Of a stretch of 6,049 nucleotides of DNA, positions 1 through 5,304 are shown one piece after another. This DNA is from Actinomycetes bacterium. Lineage in GTDB: Bacteria > Actinomycetota > Coriobacteriia > Coriobacteriales > Coriobacteriaceae. The notes under the pieces are model-generated. The model saw nothing but the letters and a program-made list of their open reading frames with translations. It had not been told where the DNA came from and did not search any database. Position 1 is the stretch's first letter, and each line of letters opens with the position of its first letter. A program made the translations under genes and the position numbers. The stretch is taken from assembly GCA_023441725.1 (NCBI GenBank), contig JAEZNV010000006.1:1-6049 (forward strand), read 5' to 3'.

Positions 1-95
1 TGATCGGTGCGACTAGTCCCAAGCCGATCGGACCTGGTCCGGTGCGTATTCACTGTGCGGGCGGCATGACCGCACCCAACTGATTGGAGTGAACC
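1..95. other. Leader region upstream of phoU with small inverted repeats
   Basis: No complete gene is visible here. One plus-strand frame stays open from base 3 to a TGA at 81-83 and could be the tail of an upstream gene, but the 26 residues match nothing I recognise. Two short inverted repeats are present: GTGCGG at 55-60 with CCGCAC at 70-75 (9-base loop), and CGGACC at 29-34 with GGTCCG at 36-41. Neither is followed by a T run, so neither is a convincing intrinsic terminator. A ribosome binding site GGAG at 86-89 lies 6 bases before the phoU ATG. Confidence 0.4.
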
Positions 96-953
96 ATGCG
101 CAAACTGTTTTCCCGTCAGCTCATCGAAGCCCGTCACGAGATGCTGAGCATCTACGAGGCTGTAGACCTGGCGCTTCACGACGCCGTGAAGGCCTATGTG
201 ACCGACGATCGCAAGCTCGCCACCAAGACCAAGAAGCGCACGCTCTCGATCGATGCGCGCTGCGCCAACTTGGAGGCCGTGTGCTACAACCTGATCGCTA
301 CGCAGTCGCCGGTCGCCTCCGACTTCCGCTTGCTGCAGACGATCATCTACGTCGACTTTAACCTGCAGCGCATGACCGATAAGGTTCGCCAGATCTGCCG
401 CGCCACGCGTCACATGGTCAAGGCCGACATCTCGCTGCCCCAGGAACTCGTCGCTACGGTCGAGGCCGAGGCCGAGGCTGTTTACCAGGTGCTGGGTTCG
501 TCACTTTCTGCGCTCGTCACCAACGACATGTCCATCATCTGCAACCTGGCCGGCGAGGACGAGCCGGTGCATGCGGCGTACGAGAAGTTCTTCCGCACCT
601 TTAACCGCATGGACACGGGCGATTTTATGGACGACGACAGCAACTATGACGACCTGCGCCGCGCCATCATGGTTTCGCGCTACCTCGATCGTATCGCCTC
701 GATTTCGATCGATGCCGCCTGCCGTCTGACCTTCCTTTTGACCGGACAGCGTTTGACTGCCGGCGATATCGCCCGTACGGACGAGGATGAGCTTGAGAGC
801 ATGCGCGTGCCTTCGGGCGAGGGTGTCATCATGAGGCCTGCCGTCGATGCACACTATGTTGCCAAAGTGCCCGCTAACGAGGTGAGCGAGGGTCTCCGCT
901 ACCTGCTCGAGCACCTCGAGGACGAGGACGACGCCGAGGACGACGAGGAGTAG
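96..953 (+). CDS. phoU: PhoU-family phosphate signalling regulator with acidic C-terminal tail
   Basis: PhoU proteins are cytosolic helical-bundle proteins that restrain the Pst phosphate transporter and the PhoR-type sensor kinase when phosphate is plentiful. The 285-residue product has two PhoU repeats, at about residues 8-105 and 115-215. Repeat 1 keeps the family block QSPVASDFR (70-78). The paired metal-ligand motifs (usual form E-R-x-x-D) are altered: QRMTD at 91-95 and DRIAS at 198-202. The family is usually about 215-235 residues. Here roughly 70 extra residues follow, ending in an almost purely acidic stretch (274-285). The ATG at 96 is supported by GGAG 6 bases upstream. No pst gene is visible in the window, so a link to Pst cannot be checked. 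A hairpin at 992-1023 closes the unit. The family call is firm; the precise regulatory role is inferred. Confidence 0.87.
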   Translation: MRKLFSRQLIEARHEMLSIYEAVDLALHDAVKAYVTDDRKLATKTKKRTLSIDARCANLEAVCYNLIATQSPVASDFRLLQTIIYVDFNLQRMTDKVRQICRATRHMVKADISLPQELVATVEAEAEAVYQVLGSSLSALVTNDMSIICNLAGEDEPVHAAYEKFFRTFNRMDTGDFMDDDSNYDDLRRAIMVSRYLDRIASISIDAACRLTFLLTGQRLTAGDIARTDEDELESMRVPSGEGVIMRPAVDAHYVAKVPANEVSEGLRYLLEHLEDEDDAEDDEE

Positions 954-991
954 GGCGGCCCCGTTCGTCGAAAGATTGTAAATACCTAAGT

Positions 992-1023
992 GAGCGCGGC
1001 CTTGCACATGCGAGGCCGCGCTC
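992..1023 (+). terminator. Strong hairpin, probable terminator of phoU
   Basis: GAGCGCGGCCT (992-1002) pairs perfectly with AGGCCGCGCTC (1013-1023), and the stem can continue inwards by about three more pairs to a four-base loop (1006-1009). The bases that follow are only moderately T-rich (TTGCGTT), so termination may be less than complete and some transcripts could run on into yggS. It lies 38 bases after the phoU stop and 50 bases before the yggS start. Confidence 0.72.
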
Positions 1024-1073
1024 TTGCGTTAGCATGGGACTACTTGTTTGGCTGTCTGCGGAGGCGATTGGCA

Positions 1074-1811
1074 ATGGATAACTATTTGGACTTGATACGC
1101 GCTCGCCGCGAGCAGATTCTCGAACGTTTTTATGCAGCACTCGATCGCGCGGGCCGTCCCCACGATGCCGCGCGCCTGATTGCCGTCTCCAAGACTGTTG
1201 GCGTTGATGAGACCGTTGCCGCTATTCAGGCGGGGTATCGCCATTTTGCCGAGAACCGCCCGCAGGAGCTCGTTCGCAAGCTTGCGGGCCTCGTAGAGCA
1301 TCCGGAGCTACCCGAGGTGCGCTTCGATATGATCGGCAACCTGCAGACCAACAAGATCAATGCGGTTCTGGGCTCGGCCGAGCTGATTCATTCGGTGGGA
1401 TCGCTGCATTTGGCTCAGGCTATCTCGAGCCGTGCGGTCCGCAAGATTGAGGCGGGCGAGCTCTCCGGCCCCCAGCGTGTGCTGATCGAGGTCAATGTGA
1501 GCGGCGAGGAGTCCAAGGGCGGCTTTTCGCCCGACGAGGTCCGAGACGCCGCAGGTGAGCTTGCGGAGCTTGAGGGAATTTGTGTGCAGGGCCTTATGAC
1601 TATGGCGCCCCGGGGGAATAAGAATGTGGCGCGCCGCACTTTTGCCGGACTTCGCGAACTAAGGGATGAGCTTGAGGCGACGCACTCCGATCTGAGCCTG
1701 CCCGAACTTTCCTGCGGCATGAGCGAGGACTTTGAGCCTGCTCTTGAGGAAGGCTCTACGCTCGTTCGCCTGGGCAGGGTAGTATTTAGCCCGGAGTTTG
1801 CAGTAAAATAA
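1074..1811 (+). CDS. yggS: YggS/PLPBP-type pyridoxal phosphate homeostasis protein
   Basis: This is a 245-residue cytosolic protein of the YggS/PROSC family, which binds pyridoxal 5'-phosphate on a single TIM-barrel domain and buffers its supply; no enzyme activity is established for the family. The PLP lysine is K40 in LIAVSK. Other family blocks are HFAENRPQEL (57-66), IGNLQTNK (87-94), GLMTMAP (173-179), SCGMSEDF (213-220) and VRLG (231-234), which contact the phosphate and ring. IGNLQTNK has Asn where many relatives have His, a mild change. The frame is open upstream to an ATG at 990, but that start would lie inside the terminator hairpin. The ATG at 1074 has GGAGG at 1060-1064, nine bases away, and gives the usual family length. 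It sits directly before sepF, as in many Gram-positive division clusters. Confidence 0.94.
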   Translation: MDNYLDLIRARREQILERFYAALDRAGRPHDAARLIAVSKTVGVDETVAAIQAGYRHFAENRPQELVRKLAGLVEHPELPEVRFDMIGNLQTNKINAVLGSAELIHSVGSLHLAQAISSRAVRKIEAGELSGPQRVLIEVNVSGEESKGGFSPDEVRDAAGELAELEGICVQGLMTMAPRGNKNVARRTFAGLRELRDELEATHSDLSLPELSCGMSEDFEPALEEGSTLVRLGRVVFSPEFAVK

Positions 1812-1844
1812 GGCTCTGAAGTGCGCACTGATTATCAGAGCGCC
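1812..1844 (+). other. Hairpin between yggS and sepF with a palindromic loop
   Basis: GCTCTGA at 1813-1819 pairs with TCAGAGC at 1835-1841, starting right after the yggS stop. The loop holds the perfect 10-base palindrome AGTGCGCACT (1820-1829). There is no T run afterwards, so it is not a standard terminator. It could stabilise or process the yggS-sepF message, or the palindrome could bind a protein. The role is unknown and chance is possible. Confidence 0.4.
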
Positions 1845-1871
1845 TGCACTAAACCGCGAGAGGACACAACC

Positions 1872-2597
1872 ATGGGCTTCCTTGACGAGATTAAAAATAA
1901 GATGCACCTGGGCGGCCAGCAGGGTTACGACCAGGGTTATGGTCAGGACGACGACTACGGCTACGATGATGGCTATGACGACGGCTACCAGAACAACGGT
2001 TACAGCGGTGCCTCGGGCGAGGGCTTCTACACCCAGGATGAGCCGAGCAACGGCCTGTTGGGTCAGACGCGCCGCGGCGAGGCCGAGTCGGTGGCCGTGT
2101 ACACGCGCTCCGGTCAGCTGGTCGGCGACGATTCTCGCCATGCTACGACCTACAACCCGCCATCGCGCTCGCAGGAGACGGTTGCGGGCGGTTATCGTCC
2201 CGGTGCCTACGACACGCCGTCGAGCTACGCCGAGAGCACGCGTGCCCGCGCTGCTGCCCCCGCACCTGCTCCCTCACCGAGCGATGCCTCGGCGTATGCG
2301 AGCAACATCATCAACGCTACGCCGCAGCTGCCGGCCTATGTCCTGCGCCCCGAGAGCTATGACGACGTGGAGACCGTCGTGCGCCGCGTGCGCACCAAGC
2401 AGCCTGTCGCGCTGATTTTTGTGGGCGTTCGTACCGAGGTCGCCAAGCGCGTCCTGGACTTCTCTTACGGGTTTGCCTGCGGCCTGGGTGCCACCGTTAA
2501 AGAGGTTGGCGATCGCGTGTTTATGGTGCTGCCCGCCGGTTGCGAGGTCAAGGATTCGGACCTCAAGAAGCTCCGTGCCGACGGTTACCTTAAGTAA
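1872..2597 (+). CDS. sepF: SepF, FtsZ-binding cell division protein
   Basis: SepF tethers FtsZ filaments to the membrane at the division site; in actinobacteria lacking FtsA it is thought to be the main anchor. The 241-residue product starts with a short amphipathic, membrane-binding helix (MGFLDEIKNKMHL, 1-13). A long low-complexity linker follows: a Gly/Tyr/Asp-rich stretch (18-44), then an Ala/Pro/Ser-rich part (about 117-145). The C-terminal SepF (DUF552) core spans about 156-227, with PESYDDVETVV, DFSYGFACGLGATVKEVG and VFMVLP in place of the usual PxSYxDA..., DFLSG... and FLLTP blocks. The ATG at 1872 has GAGAGGA at 1858-1864, seven bases away; extending to 1821 would bury the amphipathic helix, so the shorter form is preferred. 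It lies 60 bases after yggS and 21 bases before yggT. Confidence 0.95.
   Translation: MGFLDEIKNKMHLGGQQGYDQGYGQDDDYGYDDGYDDGYQNNGYSGASGEGFYTQDEPSNGLLGQTRRGEAESVAVYTRSGQLVGDDSRHATTYNPPSRSQETVAGGYRPGAYDTPSSYAESTRARAAAPAPAPSPSDASAYASNIINATPQLPAYVLRPESYDDVETVVRRVRTKQPVALIFVGVRTEVAKRVLDFSYGFACGLGATVKEVGDRVFMVLPAGCEVKDSDLKKLRADGYLK
1923..2003 (+). repeat. Gly-Tyr-Asp low-complexity repeat inside sepF
   Basis: Codons 18-44 of sepF form an irregular repeat of GY or GYDD units, including GYDDGYDDGY at 30-39 with a 12-base period in the DNA (GGC-TAC/TAT-GAC/GAT-GAT/GAC). Synonymous third bases vary between units, so the protein pattern appears to be under selection, or the repeat is old, rather than being a recent slippage product. 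The segment is probably disordered. Confidence 0.75.
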
Positions 2598-2606
2598 AGA
2601 CAAGAC

Positions 2607-2612
2607 GAGGAG
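2607..2612 (+). promoter_or_regulatory. Ribosome binding site that decides the yggT start
   Basis: GAGGAG sits in the 21-base gap between the sepF stop and codon ATC at 2619, with six bases between. This is ideal spacing for initiation at 2619, where the YggT homology begins, although that codon is ATC and not ATG. The first ATG in frame, at 2697, has no comparable site before it. Confidence 0.65.
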
Positions 2613-2618
2613 ATTCTC

Positions 2619-2900
2619 ATCAACATCTACACCATTGTCCAGCTGGTCAATACGCTGTTCAACTTCTACTCCACGCTCATCGTTGTCTACTGCCTTATGA
2701 CGTGGATCCCTATGAAACAGGGTGGATTGCTACAGGATATCGCCGCTGTTCTCGATAGCGTGTGCGGCCCGTGGCTCAATTTGTTCCGCCGGTTTATCCC
2801 GCCCATGGGCGGCGTCGATTTTTCACCGGTCGTTGCGATTATTGCGTTGCAGTTGGTGCAGAAGCTGGTTCTGCAACTTCTTATAGGTATACTCATATAA
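2619..2900 (+). CDS. yggT: YggT-family small membrane protein, apparent non-AUG start
   Basis: YggT proteins are short integral membrane proteins found beside sepF in Gram-positives and related to chloroplast CCB3/YLMG; their biochemical role is not settled. Read from ATC at 2619 the product is 93 residues, a normal family length. A first membrane segment covers about residues 5-31, then the family motif PWLNLFRRFIPPMGGVDFSP (51-70), then a second membrane segment (71-93). Reading from the first in-frame ATG (2697) gives 67 residues and loses most of the first membrane segment. The GAGGAG at 2607-2612 supports 2619. ATC is a rare start codon, so either initiation is unusual, the base is a mutation or error, or expression is reduced. 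The frame is the same as sepF, with one TAA between them. Confidence 0.83.
   Translation: MNIYTIVQLVNTLFNFYSTLIVVYCLMTWIPMKQGGLLQDIAAVLDSVCGPWLNLFRRFIPPMGGVDFSPVVAIIALQLVQKLVLQLLIGILI
2888..2893 (+). promoter_or_regulatory. Possible -10 element for divIVA
   Basis: TATACT lies within the last codons of yggT, 70 bases before the divIVA ATG, in a locally AT-rich patch (TTATAGGTATACTCATATAA). It matches the -10 consensus at five of six bases. No good -35 box is seen at the right distance. It may let divIVA be transcribed separately from the genes upstream. Confidence 0.3.
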
Positions 2901-2962
2901 AACTGGCTTAGTAACTCACGTCGGGCGCACGGCGCCAAGGCGAAGATAAAGGAGAACTTGTT

Positions 2963-3640
2963 ATGGCTATTACCCCTGCTGACATTCAGGCTCAGACCTT
3001 CTCTGAGGCTAAGCGCGGCTACGATCCCGCCGAGGTCGACGTCTTCCTGGAGACCCTGTCCTCTGAGGTCGACGCCATGCTTGCCAAGATCGTCGATCTT
3101 AAGGGTCGTCTGACTGCCACCGAGCAGCAGCTTGCCGATACGCAGGCCCAGCTTGCTCAGGCTCAGGACGCTGCCGCGCAGGCCGTTCCCGCCGCCCCTG
3201 TGGCCGCTCCTGCACCCGACTTCTCCGCTCAGGAGCGCCAGATTTCCGCTGCCCTTATTGCTGCCCAGCAGACCGCCGAGGGCATTGTCAACGACGCCAA
3301 CGAGAACGCCGACCGCATCCGCAACGAGGCCGACGCCAAGGCCCGCGAGGTCATCCGTCAGGCCCTGACCGAGAAGCAGGCCGAGCTTGAGGAGATCGAC
3401 CGTCTTAAGGCTTCCCGTGAGGAGTTTAAGGCCGAGTACCTCAAGCTCATCCAGCACTTCATGGACGATGCTCAGAACTCCTTCCCGTCCGATCTCATGG
3501 CTTCCACGCCGGTCGGTTCCGCCGCTTCTCCGGCTGTGACCGTTCCTGCTGCCGAGCCGCTGCCCGTCGCCGAGCCGGTTATCCCCGTTGCCGATCCCTT
3601 CGCACCGATCGACAACTTCGCCGCCGACGACCTGGACTAA
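2963..3640 (+). CDS. divIVA: DivIVA/Wag31-type polar growth and septum-site protein
   Basis: DivIVA is a coiled-coil protein that gathers at negatively curved membrane (septa and poles) and recruits division or wall-growth proteins. The 225-residue product has the conserved N-terminal lipid-binding domain: ITPADIQAQTF (3-13), RGYDPAEVDVFL (18-29), then a first coiled coil (about 30-73). An Ala/Pro linker (74-86) leads to a second coiled coil (about 88-168) and an Ala/Pro/Val-rich, acidic tail (about 180-225). Aligned with B. subtilis DivIVA, the membrane-inserting Phe17 is Lys here, as in the KRGY of actinobacterial Wag31; Arg18 is kept. The ATG has AAAGGAG at 2948-2954, eight bases away. Codon use is strongly biased, suggesting high expression. 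The gene closes the division cluster at the 3666-3695 terminator. Confidence 0.94.
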   Translation: MAITPADIQAQTFSEAKRGYDPAEVDVFLETLSSEVDAMLAKIVDLKGRLTATEQQLADTQAQLAQAQDAAAQAVPAAPVAAPAPDFSAQERQISAALIAAQQTAEGIVNDANENADRIRNEADAKAREVIRQALTEKQAELEEIDRLKASREEFKAEYLKLIQHFMDDAQNSFPSDLMASTPVGSAASPAVTVPAAEPLPVAEPVIPVADPFAPIDNFAADDLD

Positions 3641-3665
3641 TATCCAGCTATCATGTAGCGCCTAG

Positions 3666-3695
3666 AAAGGGCCCGCAGCTTGCGGGTCCTTTTTT
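3666..3695 (+). terminator. Intrinsic terminator of divIVA
   Basis: AAAGGGCCCGCA (3666-3677) pairs with TGCGGGTCCTTT (3681-3692) through a three-base loop and one G-U pair, and a run of six T (3690-3695) follows. It begins 25 bases after the divIVA stop and is a textbook Rho-independent terminator ending the plus-strand cluster. Confidence 0.93.
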
Positions 3696-3714
3696 GTGGC
3701 TGCATGCAGTCTGC

Positions 3715-3759
3715 AAAACAAAACGCCGAGTCCTGCGTTTGAGGGCACAGGACTCGGCG
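3715..3759 (-). terminator. Intrinsic terminator of the nitroreductase gene
   Basis: A perfect 12-bp stem joins 3724-3735 (CGCCGAGTCCTG) with 3748-3759 (CAGGACTCGGCG) across a 12-base loop. Read on the minus strand it is followed by TTTTGTTTT (3723-3715), as expected for termination of the leftward transcript. The plus strand has no T run after the hairpin. It starts 45 bases after the nitroreductase stop and faces the divIVA terminator, 20 bases away. Confidence 0.9.
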
Positions 3760-3804
3760 AAGGTCGCGTGGTCAAAGGTGGATTTTAAGGCCTGTCCCAA
3801 AAAT

Positions 3805-4335
3805 CTACTTGAGGAGGAAGTCGGGGAGGGGAATGGTGCGGGCCTCGCGCTGCTCGGGGTCGGCGATATGGTCGGCAGGATAGCCGCAGACGAGCATGTG
3901 ATAGGGATAGATGCCCTCGGGCAGGCAGAACTGCTCACAGGCCACCTCGGGCTTAAAATGGCACACCCAGCACGTACCCAGGCCCTGCTCCTCGGCCTCC
4001 ATCATCATCTGATCGCAGACGATCGAGGTGTCGATGGCACTGGAGTTCATCTGGTCATACGGGCGCACCCAAGCATCGTCAGTAACGCTGCAAATAAGAA
4101 AGATAAGCGGAGCCCCAAAGATAGACCCCTCACGAGCAAAGCGCGGCTGACAAGCAGCAGCCTTTTCCAACAACTCCGGAGTATCAAGCACCATCACACG
4201 GGTTGGATGATTATTACAAGCAGAAGGAGCAATGCGCCCCGCCTCAACAATGGCATCCACCACCGACTGCTCAACAGGCCGATCCTCAAAAGAACGACAA
4301 GAATACCGAGTCCGAGCCAAATCCAAATAACTCAC
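3805..4335 (-). CDS. Small FMN-dependent nitroreductase-family protein
   Basis: Members of this family are FMN-containing, usually dimeric cytosolic oxidoreductases that use NAD(P)H to reduce nitro compounds, quinones or other acceptors; the real substrate cannot be read from sequence. The 176-residue product shows the flavin-phosphate motif RTRYSCRSF (8-16), APSACNNHP (36-44), and the late block DTSIVCDQMMMEAEEQGLGT (102-121) followed by CWV. The frame is open upstream to an ATG at 4398, but homology starts at SYLDLARTRYS. GTG at 4335 has GGAGG eight bases before it and is chosen; TTG at 4341 is a near alternative. Ten cysteines are unusual, including a CWVC pair (122-125). Codon use changes sharply within the gene: T-ending codons dominate before about codon 95, C-ending ones after. 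It is convergent with divIVA. Confidence 0.87.
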   Translation of the reverse strand: MSYLDLARTRYSCRSFEDRPVEQSVVDAIVEAGRIAPSACNNHPTRVMVLDTPELLEKAAACQPRFAREGSIFGAPLIFLICSVTDDAWVRPYDQMNSSAIDTSIVCDQMMMEAEEQGLGTCWVCHFKPEVACEQFCLPEGIYPYHMLVCGYPADHIADPEQREARTIPLPDFLLK

Positions 4336-4496
4336 AACCAAGCCCTCCAAATTCAACGAATCAACCCAAAGCAAAACAAAGGGTACCCAAAGCCCCATCC
4401 AGCCAAACGTTTAAGGCGGTCCCAAAGTACCCAATCGGGCCCAAGGCCCTGCCAGCAAAAGCCTCATCGCTTTTAAAGTATCAGCCAAAGTTCCAA
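4336..4496. other. Intergenic stretch upstream of the nitroreductase gene
   Basis: No convincing gene is seen. On the minus strand the sequence is rich in G and T with recurring TTTGGGTACC-like words (around 4372-4390 and 4419-4432), matching the T-rich composition of the nitroreductase 5' half. It presumably holds the nitroreductase promoter, but I could not pick a confident -35/-10 pair. AAACGTTT at 4405-4412 is a perfect 8-base palindrome of unknown meaning. Confidence 0.4.
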
Positions 4497-4612
4497 TGGA
4501 GGTACGTAAGGCGAAGGGCCGGCCACGGTTTACTTTCGAACGACTCTGCAAAGCAGCCGGAGTGAGAAAGCAAACCGTGGCCGGCCCTTCGCCGCCGGGA
4601 CACGTACCCCCA
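4497..4612. repeat. Long imperfect palindrome (116 bp) with 22-bp perfect core arms
   Basis: The core arms 4510-4531 (beginning GGCGAAGGGCC) and 4572-4593 (ending GGCCCTTCGCC) are exact reverse complements. Inside, after one mismatch, CTTTC (4533-4537) pairs with GAAAG (4566-4570), and a small CTGC-AAA-GCAG hairpin lies at 4546-4556. Outside, TGGAGGTACGT (4497-4507) pairs with ACGTACCCCCA (4602-4612) with one mismatch, across an uneven internal loop (2 versus 8 bases). Each core arm also contains the self-complementary GGCCGGCC. The element ends one base from the DUF47 stop codon, so on the minus strand it would fold at the 3' end of the pit-DUF47 message. Neither strand has a T run after the stem, so a standard intrinsic terminator is unlikely. 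A dispersed repeat unit, an RNA-stabilising end, or a Rho-type or bidirectional stop are possible. Confidence 0.85.
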
Positions 4613-4613
4613 A

Positions 4614-5237
4614 TTAACTGTTCTTCATGACAATCGAATCCACGACATCGGCCACATTTTCACAGCAGTCGGCGCAGTACTCCAGGAAGGCGTAGACGTC
4701 ACGCCAGGCGATGACCTCGAGCGGATCCTTGCCGTTGACATGCAGGTTGCGCATAGCGTTGATGTAGAGCTCGTCGGCCTCGGACTCGATCGTGTTGATC
4801 TGGATGACGAGTTCGCGCAGGGTCTTGGACTTGCGGTAATTGGGAAGCTCGACCATCAGGTCCTTCATGGCGCGGCAGGCATCGGTCACCTTGTGGGCGA
4901 TCACGATGGCATCGGGATGGATGCTCTGGATGTTGGTGAAGTAGACGCGCTGCACGACGCCCTCGATACGGTCGAGCACGGTGTCGAGCGAGCAGCTCAT
5001 CAGGTCCAGGTCCTCGCGCTCAAGCGGGGTGATAAAGGCCGTGAGCAGAGCGTCCTCAAGCTCATGGTGCTTCTTATCGGCCGCATGCTCGATCGCGTGC
5101 ATCTTGTTGAGCATATCGTGAATCCTTGCGGGATCGAAGTTCTCGAAAATCTTGGTGAGCAGCTCAGCGGCCTGGACGGCAAGGTCGGCGCAGGCGACGT
5201 AGTTGTCGAAGTAGAACGAATCGGGTTTCTTTGCCAT
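4614..5237 (-). CDS. DUF47/PhoU-like accessory protein of the Pit phosphate permease
   Basis: This 207-residue all-helical cytosolic protein belongs to the DUF47 (TIGR00153-like) family, distant relatives of PhoU usually encoded beside pit and thought to control the permease. Two helical repeats carry family motifs: IEHAADKKHHEL (49-60), ITPLEREDLDLM (69-80), DTVLDRIEG (85-93), IESEADELY (150-158) and, in the last helix, CENVADVVDSIV (192-203). The acidic residues in these E/D-x3-D spacings are the likely metal ligands and look intact, unlike in the PhoU protein at 96-953. The ATG has AAAGGA (minus strand, 5250-5245) seven bases upstream. It follows pit by 67 bases on the same strand, so the two are probably one operon, here with pit first. 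The stop is followed at once by the long palindrome. Confidence 0.92.
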   Translation of the reverse strand: MAKKPDSFYFDNYVACADLAVQAAELLTKIFENFDPARIHDMLNKMHAIEHAADKKHHELEDALLTAFITPLEREDLDLMSCSLDTVLDRIEGVVQRVYFTNIQSIHPDAIVIAHKVTDACRAMKDLMVELPNYRKSKTLRELVIQINTIESEADELYINAMRNLHVNGKDPLEVIAWRDVYAFLEYCADCCENVADVVDSIVMKNS

Positions 5238-5304
5238 GAGTGGGTCCTTTCGAGGCGAAGTCGGGTGGGCGAGGTATTGCGGTCCGGATGGACGCTCGGT
5301 TTGA

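Noticed and set aside
3..83. Open plus-strand frame from the window edge to TGA at 81-83, possible tail of an upstream gene
   Set aside because: Only 26 residues, no recognisable family, and it overlaps small inverted repeats; it cannot be told from an untranslated leader.
990..1073. 28-codon N-terminal extension of yggS from the ATG at 990
   Set aside because: It begins within two bases of the terminator hairpin, lacks a ribosome binding site, and exceeds family length; ATG 1074 has GGAGG nine bases upstream.
2924..2936. GGCGC/GCGCC small hairpin between yggT and divIVA
   Set aside because: Five pairs with no T run; not a credible terminator.
2687..3457. Long minus-strand open frame opposite yggT and divIVA
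   Set aside because: It is a shadow of the strongly biased divIVA coding sequence; its Leu/Gly-rich translation matches no family and it has no clear start signal.
3700..3709. CTGCATGCAG palindrome between the two convergent terminators
   Set aside because: Too short and isolated to support a function; chance is likely.
3781..3805. GATTTT...AAAATC inverted repeat around the nitroreductase stop
   Set aside because: Only six AT-rich pairs with a 13-base loop; the real terminator lies just beyond.
4336..4398. 21-residue N-terminal extension of the nitroreductase from the ATG at 4398
   Set aside because: The extension is hydrophobic, outside the family domain, and a good GGAGG lies just before GTG at 4335.
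3694..4476. Plus-strand open frame across the nitroreductase gene
   Set aside because: It starts in the divIVA terminator T run and runs through another terminator; the reverse strand encodes a clear nitroreductase.
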